Below, piece by piece: positions 29,565-35,718 of a stretch of 39,343 bases of DNA. Under the pieces are notes generated by a model that saw only the letters and a program-made list of their open reading frames with translations, had not been told where the DNA came from and searched no databases. This DNA is from an uncultured SAR86 cluster bacterium (GTDB lineage Bacteria > Pseudomonadota > Gammaproteobacteria > Magnimaribacterales > D2472): positions 1 through 39,343 of the forward strand of contig CACEHH010000008.1 in assembly GCA_902559345.1 (NCBI GenBank), read 5' to 3'. Every line of letters begins with the position of its first letter. Position 1 is the stretch's first letter. The translations under genes were made by a program, and so were the position numbers.

Positions 29565-30125
29565 ATGATTCATTATGTAAAAAAAATATCTCTTGAAAAA
29601 GAGTGTCCAAAAGGATCTAAAGAAATAATTTTAGGTGCAGGTTGTTTTTGGGGGGTTGAAAAAAAATTCTGGGATTTGGGAGGCGTATTCTTAACTTCAG
29701 TTGGCTATTCTGGAGGTGATACAGAAAATCCAACCTATGAAGATGTATGTTATAAAAATACAAATCATGCTGAGGTAGTTAAAATTATTTATAATCCTGA
29801 GATTATTGATTTGAAATCAATTTTAAAAATTTTCTGGGAATGCCATGACCCTACACAGGGGATGAGACAGGGAAATGATATAGGAACTCAATATAGATCT
29901 GTGATATATGCTTCAGATGATTTTGATCTTGAGATTGCAAAAGAAACGAAAGCCACGTATCAGATTGAGTTAAAAAAAAATAATTTCCAAAAAATTACAA
30001 CTGAAATTGATAAAGTTAAGAATTATTATTTAGCAGAAGAATACCACCAACAGTATCTAGCAAAAAATCCAAATGGTTACTGTGGAATTGATGGAACTGG
30101 TTGTAATTTTCCAAATAAAAAATAA
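29565..30125 (+). CDS. msrA: Peptide-methionine (S)-S-oxide reductase
   Basis: MsrA reduces the S form of methionine sulfoxide in proteins and free methionine. The 186-residue product contains the active-site motif GAGCFWGVE with catalytic Cys27, the conserved GYSGGDTENPTYEDV segment, and the HDPTQGMRQGNDIGTQYRS stretch. Cys173 and Cys180 near the C-terminus are in the expected place for resolving cysteines. The ATG begins one base after the birA stop, so the two form an operon. No MsrB domain is fused. A bidirectional terminator follows. Confidence 0.96.
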   Translation: MIHYVKKISLEKECPKGSKEIILGAGCFWGVEKKFWDLGGVFLTSVGYSGGDTENPTYEDVCYKNTNHAEVVKIIYNPEIIDLKSILKIFWECHDPTQGMRQGNDIGTQYRSVIYASDDFDLEIAKETKATYQIELKKNNFQKITTEIDKVKNYYLAEEYHQQYLAKNPNGYCGIDGTGCNFPNKK

Positions 30126-30162
30126 TATTTATTTTTTACTTTTCTAGAACTAGATTTAAGAT

Positions 30163-30194
30163 GCAAAAAAGGGAGTATTAAACTCCCCTTTTTA
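30163..30194. terminator. Bidirectional intrinsic terminator between convergent genes
   Basis: GGGAGT (30171-30176) pairs with ACTCCC (30182-30187) around the five-base loop ATTAA. The stem is flanked by six A on the left and, after one C, five T on the right, giving a U tract for both directions. It lies between the stop codons of msrA (plus) and the exported protein gene (minus). Confidence 0.85.
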
Positions 30195-30209
30195 TTAATC
30201 GTATAACTA

Positions 30210-30941
30210 TTAATCAGGATTAAACTGACTCAAACTTACTTCCATGTAGGATCTAATAAAATCACTATATTCATCAGCTTTTGGGTTGTAATCTGCAAAC
30301 TCTTTTGAATTATACATGCCATCCAAAAATGCTAGAGCGTCTTGTGGTTTTGAAAATGCTGCCCAGATTTCATGAGTTATTCTTCCATTGTTTCCTAAAT
30401 AGTGAGATTGAAGACCGTATGCATTAGCAGACCAATCATATTTCTCAATACTTTTAGAAAAGTCTATCCAAAGAGGAACGAATTTAGCCGGATTTGAAAC
30501 CTCTAGACTCCATCTTAGACTTACTACATTATCTGCAGCTGTTCCACTATTTGTCACTCCAACAGTATGTACAGTAAGATTTTGTGCTGTAGCTTTAATA
30601 TCAAGCTCTAGCATTCGCTTTCTAAACTTTCTTCCAGCTTCTGAGGTAACATATAGCTGATTACCTTTAGCATATTCATCTGCACTTTTATAATAAAAAC
30701 TTACCCCATGAGTAGCCTCATCCCAACCATTATGAAGAACTGCATACATATCAGCTTCAAATTTTTGACTTTTTATCTCTGGCGCATTCATGTATTTGTT
30801 AAATGCTTCTAAACATTTAGCAGGCATTGAACAACTAAAAAGAAAATTTGATTGATATTTTGAATATCCAGGCGGCAAATGATCATCTGCAAACAAACCA
30901 AGAGAAGCTATTAAAAATGAACTCATTATTATTTTTTTCAT
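30210..30941 (-). CDS. Exported protein of unknown function with internal duplication
   Basis: The 243-residue protein has a signal peptide (MKKIIMSSFLIASLGLFA) with likely cleavage before DDHLPPG, so it should be periplasmic or secreted. I do not recognise a named family. The mature part seems to consist of two similar halves, about residues 33 to 125 and 143 to 235: MPAKCLEAFNKYM aligns with NPAKFVPLWIDFS, FEADMYAVLHNGW with WSANAYGLQSHYLG, and both continue with a His/Trp plus Ser-rich strand. The pattern is reminiscent of tandem ferredoxin-like (dimeric alpha/beta barrel) domains, which is a guess. Cys37 and Cys43 could form a disulfide. AGGAG lies five bases before the ATG. Confidence 0.85.
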   Translation of the reverse strand: MKKIIMSSFLIASLGLFADDHLPPGYSKYQSNFLFSCSMPAKCLEAFNKYMNAPEIKSQKFEADMYAVLHNGWDEATHGVSFYYKSADEYAKGNQLYVTSEAGRKFRKRMLELDIKATAQNLTVHTVGVTNSGTAADNVVSLRWSLEVSNPAKFVPLWIDFSKSIEKYDWSANAYGLQSHYLGNNGRITHEIWAAFSKPQDALAFLDGMYNSKEFADYNPKADEYSDFIRSYMEVSLSQFNPD

Positions 30942-30971
30942 ATGAACTCCTATTATTACAATAAAGATTTT

Positions 30972-31000
30972 AAATTATCAAAATATGTTTAAAAATACAA
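30972..31000 (-). promoter_or_regulatory. Candidate promoter of the exported protein gene
   Basis: On the minus strand TTGTAT (30995-31000) and TAATTT (30972-30977) are separated by 17 bases, about 30 bases before the gene start. Both boxes are four-of-six matches in an AT-rich background, so the support is moderate. Confidence 0.4.
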
Positions 31001-31089
31001 CATAATAATTATGACCCAATTATCAAGTATGATTTTAAGAGTTAATTGTATTATTTACTTTTTACCCTTTCTCGCATAATTTATTTGTA

Positions 31090-31095
31090 TATAAT
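31090..31095 (+). promoter_or_regulatory. -10 box of tRNA-Thr(UGU)
   Basis: A perfect TATAAT stands ten bases before the mature tRNA 5' end. No good -35 hexamer is seen at 16 to 18 bases upstream. The pyrimidine-rich segment around 31061-31073 lies there instead. Confidence 0.55.
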
Positions 31096-31105
31096 ACTAT
31101 CCTTC

Positions 31106-31182
<77 letters not shown>

Positions 31183-31236
31183 TTTGATAATGAAATATAT
31201 AATTGTTAAAGATTGGTTAATTTTATAGGATGGCTT

Positions 31237-31365
31237 TTGGAATCAAAAAATAGCTCTAAAGATGAAAAAGATAAAATCTTAAGAAAAGATTTTAAGTTTG
31301 CGCAATATGTTTATGTTGCTCTTTATTTAGCCCTGGTAATTTCTTTAATATTTATATCCATATAA
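31237..31365 (+). CDS. Candidate small membrane protein, TTG start
   Basis: A 42-residue reading frame follows tRNA-Thr(UGU). The N-terminal half is charged (SKNSSKDEKDKILRKDFK) and the C-terminal half is one hydrophobic segment (YVYVALYLALVISLIFISI), giving a predicted single-span protein with the N-terminus in the cytoplasm. The proposed TTG start has AGGA six bases upstream; an earlier TTG at 31213 would give 50 residues. There is no ATG in frame. No family is recognised. The coding claim rests on the organised charge and hydrophobicity pattern and on the second small ORF starting two bases after its stop. Confidence 0.55.
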   Translation: MESKNSSKDEKDKILRKDFKFAQYVYVALYLALVISLIFISI

Positions 31366-31366
31366 A

Positions 31367-31447
31367 ATGGACCTTTCAGTTTATTTAATTGGTAATCTTG
31401 TTTTTATAGCTCTCTTATATTGGGTTGTTAGAAATAAAGATAACTAA
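31367..31447 (+). CDS. Candidate 26-residue membrane peptide
   Basis: This ATG frame begins two bases after the previous small ORF and encodes a 26-residue peptide made of one hydrophobic helix (SVYLIGNLVFIALLYWVV) and the polar tail RNKDN. The positive charge at the C-terminus predicts the opposite orientation to the preceding peptide. The stop overlaps the end of the convergent amidohydrolase gene by four bases. No Shine-Dalgarno is visible, so translation would depend on coupling to the upstream ORF. Size and shape resemble accessory peptides of respiratory oxidases or transporters, but no homologue is recognised. Confidence 0.45.
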   Translation: MDLSVYLIGNLVFIALLYWVVRNKDN

Positions 31448-32730
31448 TCTCTATATGTATTAGGTTTATCGGGATCAGATGTATATCTGTCACGTAATCT
31501 AGTAGATCTTGTTGTTAGATTCATATTTTCGCCATTTATAAAAACATATTCTGGCATAGAGGATGGCTCTAAAGGGTCTGCATCCCATATGATGATATCA
31601 GCATAATTTCCTGATTTTATTTCTCCTCTATTTTCAATACCAAAAACTTTTGCTGGTGTCGAGGTCAGTCCTTTTATAGCAATTTCATATGACATTCCAT
31701 GAGCAACTGCTACTCCAGCACCTTGTCTTATTAAATGAAAGTTATGGCTTCTAGGGGCAGTAAACATTAGCTCAATACCTGCTTTCTCGAGAATGCTAGC
31801 CATTTTGATATTTGATGCGAGTTCATCGAATGAGCCTGGAATATTATTTATAGGATTAATTATCAAAGGAATATCATTTATAGCAATAATGTCTTTCACC
31901 AAATGAGCTTCTTGAGCTCCCATAATTATCATATTTAGATTATATTTTTTCTTCATTTCAACTAACTTAAGAAGATCTGATGCACGATGAGCTTTCATTA
32001 CTAGAGGTAAATCATCATTAACTAGTCTAAATAAGGCTCTCACATCTCTTGGATGAAGTTCCATGAATTCAGCGATTGGTGACTCATCAATCAATTCAGA
32101 AATATCAACATCTGTATCTAGATCTTTTTGATTTATTGATTTAGCAAAAGACAAAAGATCATCAATTACAGCAAATGTTTCTGATCTTGAATGATTGCTG
32201 CTGCCTCCCACACTTCCTGTCATTACCATATCTTTTTCACCAGTAATGCTTAATTCCCCATCGAGAACAAAATATGATCCTAATCCACCAATAGGACTGG
32301 AAGTATTTTGAGGAATGGTTAAGGCAGATGTAATTCCATTAGATCTATTCCATGGAATTAGGGTTGAATTAGGATTAAAAGCATCAAAAATACTAAATCC
32401 AATTTTATATATTTCAGATGAATCATCTCTAGTAACACTCAAAGCTCCAATTTCAACTATCCCAATATTAGTGTCAGTTGCTATTAATCCTGGTGTAACT
32501 ATTTTTCCAGATGCATTGATAATAAAGTCGCCTTGCATATCACTTGAAGAAACTCTTTTAATTACTGGTCCATCTATAAGAATGTTTCCTTCATATGGTT
32601 CATTTTTATTACCATCATATATGGTGGCATTTTTAATTAAGATTGTTTCTGAAAATACATTTGGGCTGAGAACAATTAATGCATATCCAAAACTTACTAT
32701 CAAGAATTTATGAATTTTTTTACCAATCAT
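31444..32730 (-). CDS. Exported amidohydrolase-like protein, metal ligands largely lost
   Basis: The 428-residue protein has a signal peptide (ending near VFSET) and the overall plan of the imidazolonepropionase-like amidohydrolase family: a small beta domain (ILIKNATIYDG, later NYADIIIWDADP) around a TIM barrel. It aligns along its length with the next gene upstream. However the HxH motif after strand 1 is replaced by ATDTNIG (residues 84 to 90), the lysine-containing segment is changed to SVGGSSN, and the SDD of strand 8 is replaced by APRSHN (325 to 330). His248 in KAHRASD remains. It therefore looks like a non-catalytic or altered partner of the upstream enzyme, from which it is separated by two bases. 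Substrate unknown. Confidence 0.88.
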   Translation of the reverse strand: MIGKKIHKFLIVSFGYALIVLSPNVFSETILIKNATIYDGNKNEPYEGNILIDGPVIKRVSSSDMQGDFIINASGKIVTPGLIATDTNIGIVEIGALSVTRDDSSEIYKIGFSIFDAFNPNSTLIPWNRSNGITSALTIPQNTSSPIGGLGSYFVLDGELSITGEKDMVMTGSVGGSSNHSRSETFAVIDDLLSFAKSINQKDLDTDVDISELIDESPIAEFMELHPRDVRALFRLVNDDLPLVMKAHRASDLLKLVEMKKKYNLNMIIMGAQEAHLVKDIIAINDIPLIINPINNIPGSFDELASNIKMASILEKAGIELMFTAPRSHNFHLIRQGAGVAVAHGMSYEIAIKGLTSTPAKVFGIENRGEIKSGNYADIIIWDADPLEPSSMPEYVFINGENMNLTTRSTRLRDRYTSDPDKPNTYRD

Positions 32731-32732
32731 CG

Positions 32733-34121
32733 TTATTGCTCAGTCCTATTTTTAGTTGGTGAAATGATTCCAACATCAAAGTCACTAGATGGGAAAAAGT
32801 TTGTTGCCCTATTATATGCAAGAGCTCCATCTATAAAAACAGTTTCGGCTAAAGCATAAACACTGAATGGGTTTTTTGACCATATAACAACATCAGCATT
32901 TTTACCTACTTTAATCGAACCTGTCTGGTCATAAATTCCTGCTGCTTTAGCAGGATTGCTTGTTATCCAGTTCATTGCTCTAGCTTTTGTAATATCAAAA
33001 CCTGCTCTTAATCCTGCAGATAATGCTTTTGAAGCCTCTTGATTAAGATGTTGAATACCTATTGCATCATCAGAATGAACTATAGCGCAACCGGTTCCAT
33101 TTCTTGCTTGGTCTACGATTGCAATATTTGCTTGGACCATGTCATATGCTTCATGTTTAAAGCCCCACCAATCTGCCCATAACGCTCCACAAATACCATT
33201 GTCGGCTAATAAATCTGCGATCTTATATGCTTCAACACCATGATGAAATGCTGTTATTTTATAACCAAATTCTTTAGCTACATCTATCATTGATGCCATT
33301 TCATCTGCTCTATAGCAATGGTTGTGAACTAAAATATCTCCTCTCAAAACACCAGCTAATGTATCAAGCTCTAAATCTCTTGTTGGTTTATAACCCATTT
33401 CTTTTGCTTCATCTGATTTAGATTCATATTCATTTAAACGGTTTAAATATGCCTCTGCTTCAATCCATGCTTTTCTATATCCAGCGATATTACCCATCCG
33501 TGTTGATGGTGCTTGTTGTCTATTTCCATATACTCTTTTTGGATTCTCACCACATGCCATTTTTAATGAATGAGGAGCATCTGGGAATTTCATAGAATTG
33601 ATGGTATTTCTCTGAAGATTTTTAACCGTAACACCCCTGCCTCCAATTAAGTTTGCAGAACCAGGAAGTACATGAAAAGCAGTAACTCCTCCGCTTAATG
33701 CAAGTGTGTATTGAGGATCCTGTACCCACATCGAGTGTTCAGCCCACACATCTGCCGTTACTGGACTAGTTGCTTCATTTCCATCAGAGCTAGTTTTAAC
33801 ACCTGGAGCAGGATAAACCCCCATATGAGAATGAATATCAATAATACCAGGTGTTACCCATTTGCCTGAAGCATCGATGACTTCAAAATCATCAGATGCT
33901 GGGAGATCTTTTCCGATAGCAATAATTTTTCTATCTTGAATTAATACATCAGTTTCTTGGAATTCATTACCCTCTCCATCATAAATGTTAGCGTTTTTAA
34001 TAAGCACATTGACTGAGGGCAATGGTTCATAGGTAGACTCAAATGGCTTTGCTGATAATTCAACATTAAAGCAAAAAAATATCAAGGTGAAAGAAACTGA
34101 ATACTTTATAAGATTAATCAT
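32733..34121 (-). CDS. Exported amidohydrolase (imidazolonepropionase-like)
   Basis: The 462-residue precursor has a signal peptide ending near ELSAKP and the amidohydrolase fold, with complete metal site: HSH at 97 to 99 in PGIIDIHSHMGVYP, Lys188 in SLKMACGENPK (candidate carbamylated lysine), His268 in HNHCYRADE, His294 in AFHHGVEAYK and Asp351 in VHSDDAIG. The family hydrolyses C-N bonds, including dipeptides such as prolidase-type substrates and cyclic amides, so a periplasmic peptidase or amidase role is likely, but the substrate cannot be read. It is the first gene of a two-gene operon with the degenerate paralogue. No ribosome binding site is obvious; TATAGA lies about 16 bases before the ATG, so the leader may be very short. 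Confidence 0.93.
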   Translation of the reverse strand: MINLIKYSVSFTLIFFCFNVELSAKPFESTYEPLPSVNVLIKNANIYDGEGNEFQETDVLIQDRKIIAIGKDLPASDDFEVIDASGKWVTPGIIDIHSHMGVYPAPGVKTSSDGNEATSPVTADVWAEHSMWVQDPQYTLALSGGVTAFHVLPGSANLIGGRGVTVKNLQRNTINSMKFPDAPHSLKMACGENPKRVYGNRQQAPSTRMGNIAGYRKAWIEAEAYLNRLNEYESKSDEAKEMGYKPTRDLELDTLAGVLRGDILVHNHCYRADEMASMIDVAKEFGYKITAFHHGVEAYKIADLLADNGICGALWADWWGFKHEAYDMVQANIAIVDQARNGTGCAIVHSDDAIGIQHLNQEASKALSAGLRAGFDITKARAMNWITSNPAKAAGIYDQTGSIKVGKNADVVIWSKNPFSVYALAETVFIDGALAYNRATNFFPSSDFDVGIISPTKNRTEQ

Positions 34122-34232
34122 ATGTTGAATAATATAATCTATAATTGGAAATCACGAAAGTTATATGAAAGTATACCGATTAATGAAATAGGTAAAACCA
34201 ATAAAAAATAGAAGCAAAAGAGAATACAAATT

Positions 34233-35363
34233 ATGCAGTTAAATTATTTTAATAGGCCTTATTTTGAAAATGGGGCTATAAAAAAAGTTTCTGAAGTTTT
34301 AAAAACTCATGAAATAAAAAATCCACTAATATGTACCGACCCTGGCCTTTCTTCGATAGGTATGACTGACAAAATAAAAGATCTTATATCTAATGATATT
34401 TCGGTATCATTTTATGAAGAAACTCCTGCCAATCCAACAGAAAACGCTGTGAATGATGCTTTAGATTTATATAAATCAAATGATTGTGATGGTGTTATTG
34501 GCTTTGGAGGCGGATCAAGCATAGATTTAGCTAAAGCAGTAGCACTCATGGCCAATCATAAAGGTGAGCTAATTAATTATTCAGTGAATGAGGGAGGTTA
34601 TGAGAAAATAACAAAGACAACTCCTATGATAGCTATTCCAACAACTTCAGGGACAGGAAGTGAGGTATCTATAGGATCTTTGATTACAATGAATGATGGA
34701 AGAAAGTTGATCTATGCTAGCCCGCATCTAATGCCAATTGCTGCAATTTGTGATCCAGAACTTACAATTGGTTTACCTCCAGTCCTTACAGCTGGAGCCG
34801 GAATGGATGCATTGACACATTGTATAGAAGCTATTTTATCTCCTATAAATGATCCTCCTGCTGAAGCAGTAGGCATAGATGGTATTGAAAAAATTATCAA
34901 AGAAGAAGGTATTATAAGGGCATATAAAGACGGGCATGACAAAGAGGCGAGATGGAACATGATGATGGCATCTACAGAAGGAGCTATGGCTTTTCAAAAA
35001 GGCCTTGGAGCTGTTCACTCTATGAGTCATGCGTTAGGAGCTAACCAAGAACTAAGACTGCATCATGGAACTCTAAATGCAGTTATCTTGCCAACAGTCT
35101 TAAGATTTAATAAAGATCATGTAGGCAATAAATATTCAAGAATTGCTCGAGCAATGGGAAAAGATGAATCAATTAATTTGGCAAATGAAATTGAAAAATT
35201 AAATGAAAAAATTGGTATACCTAGCAATCTAACAGAAATGGGAATAACTGAAGATATGATTCCTAATCTTGTTTCTCATGCCAAAGAAGACCCCAGCAAT
35301 ATAACTACACCTAGATTACCATCTCAAGAAGAATGGGAAAAACTTTTTCTAGAAGCTATGTAA
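34233..35363 (+). CDS. Iron-containing alcohol dehydrogenase
   Basis: This 376-residue group III alcohol dehydrogenase should oxidise an alcohol or reduce an aldehyde with NAD(P)H. The nucleotide-binding motif GFGGGSSIDLAKA (residues 90 to 102) and PTTSGTGSEVS (136 to 146) are intact. Metal ligands are expected at Asp192 and His196 (AGMDALTHCIEA), His262 (VHSMSHALG) and His278 (HHGTLNAV). It is divergent from the amidohydrolase operon across a 111-base gap. Only a weak AAGAG precedes the ATG. No partner enzyme is adjacent, so its substrate is unknown; the metal may be iron or zinc. Confidence 0.94.
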   Translation: MQLNYFNRPYFENGAIKKVSEVLKTHEIKNPLICTDPGLSSIGMTDKIKDLISNDISVSFYEETPANPTENAVNDALDLYKSNDCDGVIGFGGGSSIDLAKAVALMANHKGELINYSVNEGGYEKITKTTPMIAIPTTSGTGSEVSIGSLITMNDGRKLIYASPHLMPIAAICDPELTIGLPPVLTAGAGMDALTHCIEAILSPINDPPAEAVGIDGIEKIIKEEGIIRAYKDGHDKEARWNMMMASTEGAMAFQKGLGAVHSMSHALGANQELRLHHGTLNAVILPTVLRFNKDHVGNKYSRIARAMGKDESINLANEIEKLNEKIGIPSNLTEMGITEDMIPNLVSHAKEDPSNITTPRLPSQEEWEKLFLEAM

Positions 35364-35373
35364 AAAATAACTT

Positions 35374-35396
35374 GAAATATTGTAGAATAACTCTAG
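35374..35396 (+). promoter_or_regulatory. Possible Zur-type operator before the small His-containing gene
   Basis: The 23-base segment matches the gammaproteobacterial Zur box pattern (GAAAT-n-TTATA-n-n-ATAAC type) at about 15 of 23 positions, including GAAAT at the left and ATAAC at the right. It overlaps a possible promoter, TTGAAA (35372-35377) with TAGTAT (35394-35399) 16 bases on, and lies 14 bases before the next gene. The dyad symmetry is weak, so this is only a suggestion of zinc-dependent repression that fits the receptor downstream. Confidence 0.3.
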
Positions 35397-35409
35397 TATC
35401 GTCTAGTTC

Positions 35410-35670
35410 ATGAATAAAAAATATTTAATATATTCGTTTCTATTTATAGCTAGTATCTCATTTCATAGCTTTGCAGATCATCATGATCATTTTAATTCAA
35501 ACGAAGAAAATATTGCTGAGTGTCAAGCTTGCGAAGAAAATGTTGAAATTCAAATTTCTAAAACAAAAACTGATAAGGTTTATTTAGAAAATTCCCCTAA
35601 GACAAATCTAATTTTAAGATTTTTTAGTTTTAAAACAAAGTTAAATTTATCTAGAGCACCGCCTTCTTAA
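35410..35670 (+). CDS. Small exported His-containing protein upstream of the receptor
   Basis: The 86-residue product has a signal peptide (MNKKYLIYSFLFIASISFHSFA) followed immediately by DHHDHFNSNEEN, a His/Asp cluster that could bind metal, then Cys38 and Cys41 in ECQACEEN, and it ends with LNLSRAPPS. Small proteins with a C-terminal RAPP-like end occur next to zinc or copper TonB receptors in other gammaproteobacteria (DUF2946/DUF2607-type); assignment to such a family is tentative. It lies 48 bases before the receptor gene, with a hairpin between. There is no clear Shine-Dalgarno sequence. Confidence 0.75.
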   Translation: MNKKYLIYSFLFIASISFHSFADHHDHFNSNEENIAECQACEENVEIQISKTKTDKVYLENSPKTNLILRFFSFKTKLNLSRAPPS

Positions 35671-35671
35671 T

Positions 35672-35704
35672 AATTAGTTTTTATTTTTAACAAACTAATT
35701 TTTC
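35672..35704 (+). terminator. AT-rich hairpin between small gene and receptor gene
   Basis: AATTAGTTT (35672-35680) and AAACTAATT (35692-35700) form a perfect nine-base-pair stem with an eleven-base loop, followed by TTTC. It begins directly after the stop codon of the small gene. The stem is weak in G+C, so it may act as a partial terminator or as a 3' stabiliser that sets different levels for the two genes. Confidence 0.45.
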
Positions 35705-35718
35705 ATTAAGGAGGAAAT

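Noticed and set aside
31444-32730. Treating the second amidohydrolase as a decaying pseudogene
   Set aside because: The frame is intact over 428 codons with signal peptide, fold elements and tight operon spacing, which argues for a maintained protein despite ligand loss.
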